From Bordetella hinzii LMG 13501 (GTDB taxonomy: Bacteria > Pseudomonadota > Gammaproteobacteria > Burkholderiales > Burkholderiaceae_B), in assembly GCF_001548475.1 (NCBI RefSeq), contig NZ_LRUJ01000019.1, forward strand, positions 1 to 64,000: DNA of 64,000 bases. Reading direction: 5' to 3'. Below the pieces are notes generated by a model, which saw only the letters and a list, made by a program, of their open reading frames with translations, was not told the DNA's origin and made no database searches. A program made the position numbers and the translations under genes. Of the stretch, positions 42,099 through 52,146 are shown piece after piece; positions within the stretch are counted from its first letter, which is position 1; every line of letters begins with the position of its first letter.

Positions 42099-42736
42099 CG
42101 CGCCCGACGCTCTATTTCGTCCATGGCTGGGCCTGCGACGCCGGTCTTTGGGACCCCCTGCGCGCCCAGCTTCAGGACTGGCCGCAGGCCGTGGCCGAGA
42201 CCGGCTATTTCGGCGCGCCGCCGCAAGCCGTGCCGGCGGGCCCCGTCATCGCCATCGCGCACTCCCTGGGCGGCATGAAATTGCTTGGCGCGCCGCTCCC
42301 GGACTGCCGGGCGCTCGTGCTCATCAACAGCTTTGCGCGGCTGGGCGCCGCTCCCGGGCTGGGCGTGCCCAGGCGCCTGCTGGACCGCATGCGCATGCGG
42401 TTGCGGACGCAGCCGCGCGCCATGTTGGCGGATTTCCACCGCCAGGCCGGGTCCGACACCGGCCCGCCGGCCGGCGAGCCCGACATTGATCGGCTGGACG
42501 AGGACTTGCTGCGCCTGCGCGATGAAGACCGGCTGGCCGAACTGCGGGCATGGCGCCGCCCGCTGTGCAGCCTGGCCGCGACCGCCGACGCCATCGTGCC
42601 CGAGGCGCTGTCGCGCGCCGACCTGCCGGCCCCGGTCCACTGGCACGACGGCGGCGGCCATATGCTGCCGCGCTCGGCCGCCGGCTGGTGCGCGGCGCAT
42701 ATCCGGGCGTTTCTCGAAACCCTGCCGCCGCAATGA
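42095..42736 (+). CDS. small BioH-type alpha/beta hydrolase (pimeloyl-ACP methyl esterase, predicted)
   Basis: A 213-residue alpha/beta hydrolase with a full catalytic triad by inspection: nucleophile S57 in IAHSLGG, D165 in AATADAIVP and H189 in DGGGHMLPR. The N-terminal VHGWACDAGLW resembles BioH (HGWGLNAEVW in E. coli). It is about 40 residues shorter than typical BioH, mainly in the cap region, and lacks BioG sequence features. Placed between bioF and bioC with 4-bp overlaps both sides, it almost certainly removes the methyl ester from pimeloyl-ACP methyl ester, ending BioC-dependent chain elongation. Confidence 0.85.
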   Translation: MTRPTLYFVHGWACDAGLWDPLRAQLQDWPQAVAETGYFGAPPQAVPAGPVIAIAHSLGGMKLLGAPLPDCRALVLINSFARLGAAPGLGVPRRLLDRMRMRLRTQPRAMLADFHRQAGSDTGPPAGEPDIDRLDEDLLRLRDEDRLAELRAWRRPLCSLAATADAIVPEALSRADLPAPVHWHDGGGHMLPRSAAGWCAAHIRAFLETLPPQ

Positions 42737-44112
42737 GCCGCGACCCTGCCCACCGTTTCGGCGCGGCCGCCCGCCACTACGAACGCCATGCCCGGGTGCA
42801 GCGCCATGCCGCCGAAACCCTGGCGCGGCGGATCGCCGCCCTGCCCCTGCCCGCCCGCCCGCGCATCCTGGAGATAGGCTGCGGCACGGGCTTGCTGACC
42901 CGCGCCCTGGCCGGACACCTGGGCGAAGCCGACTGGACACTGAGCGATATCGCGCCGGACATGCTGCGCCAGGCCCGCGCCGGGCTGCGGCTGCGCGGGC
43001 CGGTGCGCTACCACCTCATGGATGGCGAGTTCCCGCAAGGGCTGCACGGGACGTATGACCTCATCTGCTCCAGCCTCGCCGTGCAATGGTTCGGCGACCT
43101 GAACGCGGGGCTGGCGCGCCTGGCGGCCTGGCTGCGACCGGGCGGCCATCTGGCCATCGCCACCCTGGCCGAAGGCAGCTTCCACGAGTGGCGGCAGGCG
43201 CATCATGCGCTCGCCCTGCGCGCCGCCACCCCTTCTTATCCGGCCGCCCCGACCATGCGCGCCGGCCTGCTGCCCGGCCACGCCATCTGCCGGCCCCGCA
43301 GCGAACAGCACGCCGATGGCCTGGATTTCCTGCGCGCGCTCAAAGGCATAGGCGCCACCGCGCCGCGCGCCGGCCACCAGCCTCTGAGCACGGCCCAGAT
43401 GCGCGCCGTGCTGCGGCAATTCGACCGACAAGGAGCCCATGTGACTTATCAACTGGCCTATGGACACTGGCGCAAGCCCAAGGGCGTCTTCGTGACCGGG
43501 ACCGACACCGGCGTGGGCAAGACGCTGGTCTCGGCGCTGCTGGCGCGCGCCTGGCAGGCCCATTATTGGAAGCCCCTGCAGACCGGCCTGGCCGACGAGG
43601 CGGGTGACAGCGCCACCGTCGCCCGCCTGGCCCGCCTGCCGCCGCAACGCCGGCACGCGCCGGCCTATGCCTTGCAGGCGCCGCTGTCGCCCTGGGCGGC
43701 CGCCCTCCTGGAAGGCGTCCACATCGACACCCTCGGGTTGCGGCCGCCCGAAACCGATGAACCGCTGGTGGTCGAAGGCGCGGGCGGCTTGTATGTGCCC
43801 ATCGATGGGCAGACCATGATGATCGACCTGATCGAACAGCTGGGGCTGCCGGTCGTGCTGGCCGCGCGCAGCGGCCTGGGCACCATCAACCACAGCCTGC
43901 TCAGCCTGCATGCCCTGCGCGCGCGCGGCATCCCCGTACTGGGCGTGATCATGAGCGGCCCCCCTTCGGACAGCAACCGCCAGGCCATCGAACAATTCGG
44001 CCAGACTCGCGTGCTGGCCCAGATCCCGCCATTGGAGACGGTCGACGCGCAGGCGGTGGACGCCTGGGCCGGCCGCATCCCCAGCCTGGACAGCCTGCTG
44101 GCCACGCTCTAA
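42733..44112 (+). CDS. bioCD: BioC-BioD fusion: malonyl-ACP methyltransferase and dethiobiotin synthetase
   Basis: A 459-residue bifunctional protein. Residues 1-about 250 form BioC, an S-adenosylmethionine methyltransferase that primes pimeloyl synthesis: motif I ILEIGCGTGLLTRAL, then LICSSLAVQWF and the C-terminal VTYQLAYGHWRKP. Residues from about 251 form BioD, which closes the ureido ring of dethiobiotin: P-loop GTDTGVGKT (256-264), KPLQTG and EGAGGLYVPI. No stop codon or frameshift separates them, and the linker is only a few residues. AAGGAG (43430-43435) lies 5 bases before an in-frame GTG (43441), so a free 223-residue BioD could also be made. Confidence 0.93.
   Translation: MSRDPAHRFGAAARHYERHARVQRHAAETLARRIAALPLPARPRILEIGCGTGLLTRALAGHLGEADWTLSDIAPDMLRQARAGLRLRGPVRYHLMDGEFPQGLHGTYDLICSSLAVQWFGDLNAGLARLAAWLRPGGHLAIATLAEGSFHEWRQAHHALALRAATPSYPAAPTMRAGLLPGHAICRPRSEQHADGLDFLRALKGIGATAPRAGHQPLSTAQMRAVLRQFDRQGAHVTYQLAYGHWRKPKGVFVTGTDTGVGKTLVSALLARAWQAHYWKPLQTGLADEAGDSATVARLARLPPQRRHAPAYALQAPLSPWAAALLEGVHIDTLGLRPPETDEPLVVEGAGGLYVPIDGQTMMIDLIEQLGLPVVLAARSGLGTINHSLLSLHALRARGIPVLGVIMSGPPSDSNRQAIEQFGQTRVLAQIPPLETVDAQAVDAWAGRIPSLDSLLATL
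43430..43443 (+). promoter_or_regulatory. possible internal ribosome binding site for free BioD
   Basis: AAGGAG (43430-43435), a 5-base spacer and an in-frame GTG (43441-43443) lie exactly before the BioD domain. This could be a relict or working internal start allowing BioD to be made separately from the fusion. Confidence 0.4.
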
Positions 44113-44138
44113 AAAAAAGGGGGACCCGTCGGTCCCCC
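44111..44138 (-). terminator. intrinsic terminator of aceA
   Basis: Read leftward, GGGGGACC-GACG-GGTCCCCC forms an 8-bp stem (44138-44119) followed by eight Ts (44118-44111). It lies about 53 bp after the aceA stop codon and abuts the end of bioCD, so it separates the two convergent units. Confidence 0.85.
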
Positions 44139-44190
44139 AAAACACTCCACCCTACAAACAGGTACTACAGCATCCGAAAGCGCGCCGCGC

Positions 44191-45507
<1,317 letters not shown>

Positions 45508-45590
45508 GGTGTCTCTCCAGTAGTGAGGTTTGCGAAGCAGCGGATTCAGGGTCTGGTCTTGCCGCGAATCCATGGAGGACAGTCTACGGA

Positions 45591-45731
45591 CATGCTGCGC
45601 AGCAGCGTATGGGCGGGCGCCTGCATGAGCAGAAAATTTTTTATCGTAAAATCAATGTATTACAAGCATTGTTTCGCATTACGAAAACCGATTGAGTGCC
45701 GTGAAATGCCGCTTCGCTGCTGCGCAGCATG
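45591..45731. promoter_or_regulatory. 17-bp inverted repeats and dyad in the aceA/queF divergent region
   Basis: CATGCTGCGCAGCAGCG (45591-45607) and its exact complement CGCTGCTGCGCAGCATG (45715-45731) bracket a 107-bp AT-rich segment. Each contains the self-complementary GCTGCGCAGC. Between them lies TTTCG-CATTA-CGAAA (45672-45686). The remainder of the 325-bp gap (45508-45832) shows no gene; a TACAAT box (45793-45798) may be part of the queF promoter. Confidence 0.5.
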
Positions 45732-45832
45732 CGCTTTCACATGCCGCGAGCGGGATTTCACCATGCAAAAAAAGCACCCTTTCCAAAGCCCTACAATGCG
45801 GGCATCGACCTGATCCGCCTTTCGCCATCTCC

Positions 45833-46675
45833 ATGCCGCTTACCGACGCGCCGCTGGGCCACAGCGTGGCCTATCCCTCCGAATACGATGCTTCGCTGCT
45901 CTTTCCCATTCCGCGCGCCGAAAACCGCGCCAGTCTGGGCCTGGACGGCCTGCCGCCCCTGCCGGGCGGCGCGCTGCCCTTTCGCGGCGTCGACATCTGG
46001 AATGCCTATGAGGTCTCCTGGCTGGACGCCAAGGGCAAGCCGCGCATTGCCATGGCAAGCTTCCGGGTGCCTGCCGACAGCCCCAATATCATTGAGTCCA
46101 AGTCCTTCAAGCTCTATCTGAACTCCTTCAACCAGACGCGCCTGCCCAATGCCCAGGCCCTGCGCGAGCGGCTCGAGGCCGACCTGTCGGCCGCCGCCGG
46201 CGCGCCCATCGGGATGGATTTCATCCTGCCGCAGCGCTTCGAGACGCTGCGCATCGCCGAGCTTGAAGGCATCAGCCTGGACAAGCTGGATGTCGAGATC
46301 GATTGCTACGAGCCGGCCCCGCAGCTGCTGGCCTGCGCCGAGGGCGAGGTCGTCGAAGAGACCCTGGTCTCGCGCCTGCTGAAATCCAATTGCCCCGTCA
46401 CGGGCCAGCCCGACTGGGGCAGCGTGCAGATTGCCTACCGGGGCCGCCCCATCGACCGCGCCGGCCTGCTCAAGTACATCGTTTCGTTCCGGCAACACGC
46501 CGAGTTCCATGAGCATTGCGTCGAGCGCATCTTCTGCGACCTGATGCGGGCCTGCCGGCCCGAGCAGCTCAGCGTCTACGCCCGCTACACCCGCCGCGGC
46601 GGCCTGGACATCAATCCCTGGCGCAGCAACACGGCCGCCAGCGCGCCGGCCGATATCCGCACCGCCCGCCAATGA
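45833..46675 (+). CDS. queF: NADPH-dependent 7-cyano-7-deazaguanine reductase QueF
   Basis: A 280-residue full-length (type II, two-domain) QueF that reduces preQ0 to preQ1 for queuosine tRNA modification. The catalytic cysteine is C187 in [12 protein letters not shown], and the QueF motif [16 protein letters not shown] spans residues 88-103. The ATG at 45833 ([11 protein letters not shown]) matches the family start; the open frame runs further back without homology. The gene stands alone, divergent from aceA. I see no preQ1 riboswitch upstream. Confidence 0.96.
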   Translation: MPLTDAPLGHSVAYPSEYDASLLFPIPRAENRASLGLDGLPPLPGGALPFRGVDIWNAYEVSWLDAKGKPRIAMASFRVPADSPNIIESKSFKLYLNSFNQTRLPNAQALRERLEADLSAAAGAPIGMDFILPQRFETLRIAELEGISLDKLDVEIDCYEPAPQLLACAEGEVVEETLVSRLLKSNCPVTGQPDWGSVQIAYRGRPIDRAGLLKYIVSFRQHAEFHEHCVERIFCDLMRACRPEQLSVYARYTRRGGLDINPWRSNTAASAPADIRTARQ

Positions 46676-46677
46676 AA

Positions 46678-46699
46678 ACAGGCCCCTCGCGGGGCCTGT
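46678..46699. terminator. hairpin between queF and the Fsr-like gene
   Basis: ACAGGCCCC-TCGC-GGGGCCTGT forms a 9-bp stem right after the queF stop codon. Read leftward it is followed by TTTTC, so it may end transcription of the convergent MFS gene and possibly queF. Confidence 0.55.
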
Positions 46700-46720
46700 G
46701 TCATACCGTGCCGGACAGGT

Positions 46721-47959
46721 TCAAGATGCCTTGCGCGCCTGGATCGCGATCCACTGCGCCAGGATGGCCGCGATCGCGAAGGCCAGGCCCGCGCCAATCC
46801 ACGGCCCTTGCGCCAGGCCCGCATCGAGCAGCAGGCCGAAACCCAGGGGCCCCAGGGCGGACCCCACGTCCATGCCCGAATAGACCAGGCCATAGACCGA
46901 ACCGGTGGAACCCTTGGGCGTGACACGGCGGATGAGCATGTCGCGCGAAGGCGCCGCCACCCCCGAGCAGAAGCCGGCCAGGCCGACCACGAAGGCCGCC
47001 ATCGACGCCGGCACCCCGCCCATGGCCAGCACCACCAAGGTCAGGCCCGCCAGGATGAGGGCGGCCGTCACGGTGCGTTCGGTGCGCGGCGTGGCCGACA
47101 CCAGGAAGCCGCCCGCGGCCATGCCGACGGCCGAGGCCACCATATAGCCCGACAGCGCCGAACTGGCCGCGACCTTGGACAAGTCATACAGGTGGGCCAG
47201 CAAGGGGATGGTGTAGTTCTGCACCGAGGACAGGGCGATCGAGGTGAAGGCGAAGAACAGGAAGGCGCCCCACAAGGCCGGACGCGCCAGCAGCGCGGTC
47301 AGGGTCTGCCAGGCGCTGGGCTGCGGCGCGGCGGCCTTGTCGTCGGCGCGCGGCTGGGCCTGGCCGCCCAGCAGGTCGCGCCCCAGCACGGTCAGCAGCA
47401 GGATGACGGCCACCAGCGCGGCGGCCGAAAAAGCCGCCACGCGCCAATTGGCCAGCAGCGTGATGGTGGTGATGAACACCGGCGTGAGCGCCCAGCCCAG
47501 GTTGCCCGTCAGGCCGTGGGCCGAGAACGCATGGCCCAAGCGTGCCGGGCTGACCCGGTGATTGATGATGGAGTAATCCGCCGGATGGAAAATGGAATTG
47601 CCGATACCGCCGATGGCGGCCGCCAGCATCAGCATGCCGTAGCCATTGGCCGAGCCGATCAGCACGGCCGACAGCACGAAGCACGACAGGCCGAACCACA
47701 GCACGGGACGCGCGCCGACCCGGTCGACGATAAAGCCCGACGAGGCCTGGCCCAGCCCCGAGACCACATAAAACACCGATACCAGCAGGCCCAGGCGGGC
47801 AAAGTCCAGGCCGAACTCATTGCCCAGCGAGACGTAGAGCGAAGGCAGCACGAGCTGGAAGAAGTGCGAACTGGCGTGGGCCACGCCGATCAGCAGGATG
47901 ATCTGCCAATCCCGGCGGCGCAGGTTGGGGGAATCGGATACAGCGGTAGCGGTGTTCAT
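46721..47959 (-). CDS. MFS transporter, fosmidomycin-resistance (Fsr)-like
   Basis: A 412-residue 12-helix major-facilitator protein. GVAHASSHFFQLVLPSLYVS in helix 1 and GIGNSIFHPADYSIINHRV with GHAFSAHGLTGNLGW are typical of the Fsr-like branch. Members pump out fosmidomycin or other small molecules. Substrate unknown. It lies 142 bp downstream of pgsA on the same strand, separated by two hairpins. Confidence 0.88.
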   Translation of the reverse strand: MNTATAVSDSPNLRRRDWQIILLIGVAHASSHFFQLVLPSLYVSLGNEFGLDFARLGLLVSVFYVVSGLGQASSGFIVDRVGARPVLWFGLSCFVLSAVLIGSANGYGMLMLAAAIGGIGNSIFHPADYSIINHRVSPARLGHAFSAHGLTGNLGWALTPVFITTITLLANWRVAAFSAAALVAVILLLTVLGRDLLGGQAQPRADDKAAAPQPSAWQTLTALLARPALWGAFLFFAFTSIALSSVQNYTIPLLAHLYDLSKVAASSALSGYMVASAVGMAAGGFLVSATPRTERTVTAALILAGLTLVVLAMGGVPASMAAFVVGLAGFCSGVAAPSRDMLIRRVTPKGSTGSVYGLVYSGMDVGSALGPLGFGLLLDAGLAQGPWIGAGLAFAIAAILAQWIAIQARKAS

Positions 47960-48006
47960 GCGCGAACAGGGCCGGCTGCGGCCCCCTTTTGAAAAAGTCT
48001 CCGGTC

Positions 48007-48027
48007 CGTGGCGGCTTGGCCGCCACG
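48007..48027 (-). terminator. hairpin upstream of the Fsr-like gene
   Basis: CGTGGCGGC-TTG-GCCGCCACG forms a 9-bp stem with a 3-base loop. Read leftward, a CTTTTTC tract begins about nine bases after the stem, so terminator function is uncertain. Confidence 0.35.
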
Positions 48028-48060
48028 CTCATCGGGCCACTCGAATGGCCTCTAGGGATG

Positions 48061-48093
48061 GGGCCGGGCGGCGCCCCACGCGCCGCCCGGCCC
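48061..48093 (-). terminator. very GC-rich hairpin after pgsA
   Basis: GGGCCGGGCGGCG (48061-48073) and CGCCGCCCGGCCC (48081-48093) form a perfect 13-bp stem with a 7-base loop, 9 bp after the pgsA stop codon. No T tract follows, so it may be a weak terminator or an mRNA 3'-end stabiliser. Confidence 0.45.
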
Positions 48094-48101
48094 TGGATCA
48101 C

Positions 48102-48674
48102 TCAGCCCGCTTTCTCGCGGATGGCCGGCCAGGCGCGCTGCAGGTAATACAGCATGGACCACACCGTCAGCACGGCGGCCAGCAGGATCAGCCAATTGCC
48201 CAGCAGGCGCGTGTCCACGCCCCAGAGCTTCTGGTTGTAGAGCAGGCAGGGGATGGCCACCATCTGCGCGGCGGTCTTGAACTTGCCCAGGCGATGCACG
48301 GCCACGCTGGCGCTGGCGCCTATCTTGGCCATCCATTCGCGCAGGGCCGAAATCGTGATCTCGCGGCCGATGATGATGAGGGAGATGAAGGCATCCACCC
48401 GGCTCAGGTCCAGCAGCACGATCAGGGCGGCGCAGACCATCAGTTTGTCCGCCACGGGGTCCAGGAAAGCGCCGAAGGCCGAGGTCTGGTTCCAGCGGCG
48501 CGCCAGCCAGCCATCGAACCAGTCGGTCAGGGCCGCCACGATGAAGGCCACGGCGGCCAGCGTATCGCGCACACCGACCGACATCCAGGCATCGGGGACA
48601 TAGAACAGCCCGACCACCAGCGGAATCATGGCGATGCGCAGCCATGTCAGGAAAATGGGAACGTTTATCGGCAT
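48102..48674 (-). CDS. pgsA: CDP-diacylglycerol-glycerol-3-phosphate phosphatidyltransferase PgsA
   Basis: A 190-residue inner-membrane enzyme that makes phosphatidylglycerophosphate, the first committed step to phosphatidylglycerol and cardiolipin. The CDP-alcohol phosphotransferase motif DGWLAR-x8-G-x3-D-x3-D is intact (DWFDGWLARRWNQTSAFGAF, then LDPVADK, about residues 51-77). The ATG at 48674 gives MPINVPIFLTWLRI. It lies 43 bp after uvrC, the usual uvrC-pgsA order in proteobacteria. The tRNA genes often found next to pgsA are absent. Confidence 0.95.
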   Translation of the reverse strand: MPINVPIFLTWLRIAMIPLVVGLFYVPDAWMSVGVRDTLAAVAFIVAALTDWFDGWLARRWNQTSAFGAFLDPVADKLMVCAALIVLLDLSRVDAFISLIIIGREITISALREWMAKIGASASVAVHRLGKFKTAAQMVAIPCLLYNQKLWGVDTRLLGNWLILLAAVLTVWSMLYYLQRAWPAIREKAG

Positions 48675-48717
48675 AGTGCCCCGTATGCTACATCAGCCGC
48701 CCCGCGGACGCCCGTCA

Positions 48718-50541
48718 TCAGTGCAAGGCATCATAGATCCGCTGGGCCAATTCTTCTGAAATCCCCTCGACCGAAGCCAGGTCTTCGATGCTGGCCGAGG
48801 TCACGCCGGACAGCCCGCCGAAGCGCGCCAGCAGGCGCTGGCGCCGCTTGGCCCCCACTCCCTCGATCTCCTCCAGCCGGGAAACATTGCGCGCCTTGGC
48901 GCGCTTGGCCCGCATGCCGGTGATCGCAAAGCGGTGAGCCTCGTCGCGCACCTGGGCGATGAGCATGAGGGCGGCCGACTCCTTGCCCAGCGCCACGGGC
49001 GGGCGCCCGTCGGCGAAAACCAGGGTTTCGAGGCCAACCTTGCGCCCTTCGCCCTTGGCCACCCCCACCAGGGTGGCGATGTCCAGGCCCAGTTCGGCGA
49101 AGACCTGGCGCGCCACCTCCACCTGTCCCTTGCCGCCATCGATGAGCACCAGGCCCGGCATGGGCGCCTCGCCATCGGCCACTTTGCCGAAACGCCGCGT
49201 CAGCACCTGCCGCATGGCAGCGTAGTCGTCGCCGGGCGTGATGCCCACGATGTTGTAGCGCCGGTAAAGCGAGGGCTGCATGTCATGATGCAGAAAGACC
49301 ACACAGGAGGCCTGGGTGGCCTCGCCCGCCGTATGGCTGATATCGAAGCACTCGATGCGCAGCGCATCGAGCGCGGCCTCGTCGGTATCCATGTCCAGGG
49401 TTTCGGCCAGGGCCAGGGTGCGCGCGGCCCGCGCGCCGGACTCGGTCAAGGCGCGCGCCAGGGCCATCTCGGCATTCTTCTGGGCCTGCTCCAGCCAGGA
49501 GCGCCGCACGCCCTGGGGCCGCGTCAACAGCCGGCAGCGCGTGCCGGCCTGCTCGGCCAGCAGCCCGACCAGCGCCGGATCCGGCAAGGCATGCGAGCAC
49601 ACCAGCACCGGAGGCAAGGCATTGTCCGCATAGTGCTGGGCGACGAACGCCTCCAGCACTTCGGCGGCTGCCTCGCCCTCGGCGTGGGCGGGAAAGAAAG
49701 GCTTGTCCCCCAGGTGCCGGCCGCCGCGCACCAGGGCCAGGTTGACGCAGACCTTGCCGCCGGCGGCGGCCACCGCGATCACATCGGTGTCTTCGCCGCC
49801 GACGTTCTCCATGGTCTGCTGGTGCAGCACCTTGGACAGCGAGCCCATCTGGTCGCGCAGGGCCGCGGCCTCCTCGAAGCGCAGCTCGCTGGAGGCCTGC
49901 AGCATGCGGGTCTCGATCTCGCCCATGACCTCGCGCGCCTCGCCATTGAGAAAACGCGCGGCACGCTGCACATCGCGCGCATAGTCGTCCGCCTCGATGG
50001 CCTGCACGCAAGGCGCCGAACAGCGCCCGATCTGATGCAGCAGACAGGGGCGCGAGCGGTTGGCGAAGACCGTGTCCTCGCAGGTGCGCAGGCGGAAGAC
50101 CTTCTGCAGGATCTGTATGGTTTCGCGCACGGCCCAGGCGTTGGGATAAGGGCCGAAGTACTGGCCGCGCTTGTGGGTGGCACCGCGATAGTAGGCAATG
50201 CGCGGCCAGGCATGTCCCGTGATCAGCAGATAGGGATAGGACTTGTCATCACGGAACAGGATGTTGTAGCGCGGGCGCAGGCTCTTGATGAGATTGTTTT
50301 CAAGAATCAGCGCCTCGGCCTCCGAGCGCGTGACCGTCACCTCCACCCGGGCGACCTTGCCCACCATCTGCGCGATGCGCGGGCTGGCCAAATTCTTCTG
50401 GAAATACGAAGACACGCGCTTCTTGAGGTCGCGCGCCTTGCCGACATACAGCACCTCTCCGGCGGCATCCAGATGCCGATAGACGCCGGGCAGATGCGGC
50501 AGATCAGCCAGAAACGATTTGAGATTGAAGTCGTCGGGCAT
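48718..50541 (-). CDS. uvrC: excinuclease ABC subunit UvrC
   Basis: A 607-residue nucleotide-excision-repair endonuclease that cuts both sides of a lesion marked by UvrAB. Domains in order: GIY-YIG nuclease ([19 protein letters not shown], about residues 16-34), cysteine-containing region, UVR motif ([17 protein letters not shown] near 210), RNase H-like 5'-incision domain ([14 protein letters not shown]) and C-terminal helix-hairpin-helix pair ([16 protein letters not shown]). The ATG at 50541 ([10 protein letters not shown]) lies inside the end of nagZ (38-bp overlap), implying coupling. Confidence 0.97.
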   Translation of the reverse strand: MPDDFNLKSFLADLPHLPGVYRHLDAAGEVLYVGKARDLKKRVSSYFQKNLASPRIAQMVGKVARVEVTVTRSEAEALILENNLIKSLRPRYNILFRDDKSYPYLLITGHAWPRIAYYRGATHKRGQYFGPYPNAWAVRETIQILQKVFRLRTCEDTVFANRSRPCLLHQIGRCSAPCVQAIEADDYARDVQRAARFLNGEAREVMGEIETRMLQASSELRFEEAAALRDQMGSLSKVLHQQTMENVGGEDTDVIAVAAAGGKVCVNLALVRGGRHLGDKPFFPAHAEGEAAAEVLEAFVAQHYADNALPPVLVCSHALPDPALVGLLAEQAGTRCRLLTRPQGVRRSWLEQAQKNAEMALARALTESGARAARTLALAETLDMDTDEAALDALRIECFDISHTAGEATQASCVVFLHHDMQPSLYRRYNIVGITPGDDYAAMRQVLTRRFGKVADGEAPMPGLVLIDGGKGQVEVARQVFAELGLDIATLVGVAKGEGRKVGLETLVFADGRPPVALGKESAALMLIAQVRDEAHRFAITGMRAKRAKARNVSRLEEIEGVGAKRRQRLLARFGGLSGVTSASIEDLASVEGISEELAQRIYDALH

Positions 50542-51562
50542 GCTGATAGCGTGAATCGGCCTGCAGGCCATCCCAATCCGGGCTCGCGAAGGCCGGCGCC
50601 AGGCGGCGGATACGCGCCACCGATTCCGGCGCATGCGCGACGTCGAGGCGGCCCAGCAACTCATCGGCCAGGTCCGGCCGGTTGCAGACCAGCACCATGT
50701 CGCAGCCGGCCGACAAGGCCGCCTGGGCACGGGCCAGGATGTCGCCGGCCACCGAGGCGCCTTCCATGGTGAGATCATCGGAAAACACCACGCCGTCATA
50801 CCCCAGCTGGCCGCGCAGGATGTCGGTCACCCAGCGGCGCGAAAAGCCGGCCGGCTGGCTGTCCACCTTGGGATAGATCACATGGGCCGGCATCACCGAG
50901 GACAGGACACCGTCGCCCAGCCAGCCATAAGGCGCGGCGTCTTCCTTCAGGATGTCGGCCAGCGTGCGCTTGTCGACCGGGATCTCGTGGTGCGAATCGG
51001 CCTGGACATGGCCATGGCCCGGGAAATGCTTGCCGCAGGCGGCCATGCCGGCCAGCGCCAGGCCCTGGATCAGGGCGCGCGCCAGCATGGCGACCACGCG
51101 CGGATCACGATGGAAGGCGCGATTGCCAATGACCTTGCTCGCGCCATAGTCCAGATCCAGCACGGGCGTGAAGCTCATGTCCACGCCACAGGCCCGCAGT
51201 TCGGCGGCCAGCACATAGCCGGCCGCGGTCGCCAGCCGCATGGCCGCCAGCGGATCGCGGTCCCAGGCTTCGCCTAGCGCGCGCATGGGAGGCAAGGCCG
51301 TGAAGCCGTCCTCGCGGAAACGCTGCACGCGCCCGCCCTCGTGGTCCACCGCGATCAGCAGCGGTTCGCCGCGCGCCTCGTGGATCTTGCGCGTGAGCGC
51401 CGTCAGCTGGGCGCGGCTCTCGAAGTTGCGCGCGAACAGGATCACGCCGCCCACCAGCGGATGGCGCAGGCGCTGTTTTTCTTCCTTGGTCAGCCGCGTG
51501 CCGGCCACATCGACCATGACCGGTCCGGGCGGCAGCTTGCGGTGTTTCTTGGATTTCGACAT
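50504..51562 (-). CDS. nagZ: beta-N-acetylhexosaminidase NagZ
   Basis: A 352-residue cytoplasmic glycoside hydrolase family 3 enzyme that trims GlcNAc from muropeptides during cell-wall recycling. The family signature [18 protein letters not shown] includes the catalytic His and Asp loop, and the nucleophile aspartate is in [11 protein letters not shown]. The ATG at 51562 (MSKSKKHRK) is chosen; the basic start is unusual but leads directly into the conserved [12 protein letters not shown]. It follows acpS by 10 bp and overlaps uvrC by 38 bp. Confidence 0.95.
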   Translation of the reverse strand: MSKSKKHRKLPPGPVMVDVAGTRLTKEEKQRLRHPLVGGVILFARNFESRAQLTALTRKIHEARGEPLLIAVDHEGGRVQRFREDGFTALPPMRALGEAWDRDPLAAMRLATAAGYVLAAELRACGVDMSFTPVLDLDYGASKVIGNRAFHRDPRVVAMLARALIQGLALAGMAACGKHFPGHGHVQADSHHEIPVDKRTLADILKEDAAPYGWLGDGVLSSVMPAHVIYPKVDSQPAGFSRRWVTDILRGQLGYDGVVFSDDLTMEGASVAGDILARAQAALSAGCDMVLVCNRPDLADELLGRLDVAHAPESVARIRRLAPAFASPDWDGLQADSRYQHARRLQSQIVSG

Positions 51563-51572
51563 CAAACTGTCC

Positions 51573-52010
51573 TCATTGGGTGGATGCCCCGGCCCGGGAC
51601 TCCACGATGACATAGGCGGCCGCCATGTCGGATTCATCGGTGATCGAGACATGGGCCGCGCCGAAACGCTGCTCGAACCAGGGCCGCAGCGCCGCGTCGA
51701 TGACCAGCACGGGGCGCCCGCCCGGCGCATTGAGCGTCTGCACCCGGTTCCAGGTCATGGGCATGCGCATCCCCAGGCCGATGGCCTTGGAAAAAGCCTC
51801 CTTGGCGGCAAAGCGCGTGGCCAGGAAACGCACGCCGCGCGCCGGATCGCGGGCGCTGCGGGCGCGGAATTTTTCCATTTCCTGGACGCCGAGGATTTTT
51901 TCGGCAAAGCGCTCGCCATGGCGCTCCAGGGCTCGGGAGATGCGATCGACGCGGATCAGGTCCATGCCGATGCCGGCGATGGCGCCGCTGGGGGGGCTGA
52001 GAGAGACCAT
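51573..52010 (-). CDS. acpS: holo-ACP synthase AcpS
   Basis: A 145-residue phosphopantetheinyl transferase that activates acyl carrier protein. The motifs [12 protein letters not shown] and [13 protein letters not shown] carry the Mg2+-binding Asp and Glu. The ATG at 52010 (MVSLSPPSG) is the likely start; a second candidate is the internal methionine of GIGMDLI, which would be too short. It follows pdxJ, the conserved pdxJ-acpS order, but an intrinsic terminator lies between them. Confidence 0.95.
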   Translation of the reverse strand: MVSLSPPSGAIAGIGMDLIRVDRISRALERHGERFAEKILGVQEMEKFRARSARDPARGVRFLATRFAAKEAFSKAIGLGMRMPMTWNRVQTLNAPGGRPVLVIDAALRPWFEQRFGAAHVSITDESDMAAAYVIVESRAGASTQ

Positions 52011-52101
52011 GGCAAACCGGAAAAGCCCGGCGCGGGAAGGCGCCGCAATAGCGAAATCATACGCGAGCCCGGGCGCGTCCACACGCAGGCGCCCGCCCAT
52101 G

Positions 52102-52125
52102 AAAAAAGCCGTCCCGCGGGACGGC
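52102..52125 (-). terminator. intrinsic terminator after pdxJ
   Basis: The palindrome GCCGTCCCGCGGGACGGC (52108-52125) read leftward is followed by six Ts (52107-52102), 21 bp after the pdxJ stop codon. It should end the efflux-pdxJ transcript ahead of acpS. Confidence 0.85.
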
Positions 52126-52146
52126 CTCGCCGGCGCCGGCCGCCGC

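Noticed and set aside
43420..43500. The BioC-BioD junction as a frameshift error
   Set aside because: Both domains are in the same frame with family-like ends. Only a lost stop codon, not a frameshift, would be needed, and I see no sign of an error.
45732..45832. A preQ1 riboswitch before queF
   Set aside because: There is no hairpin plus A-rich tail pattern that fits a preQ1 aptamer.
47960..48101. tRNA genes next to pgsA, as often found in proteobacteria
   Set aside because: No cloverleaf or TTCGA arm pattern is present; the interval holds only two hairpins.
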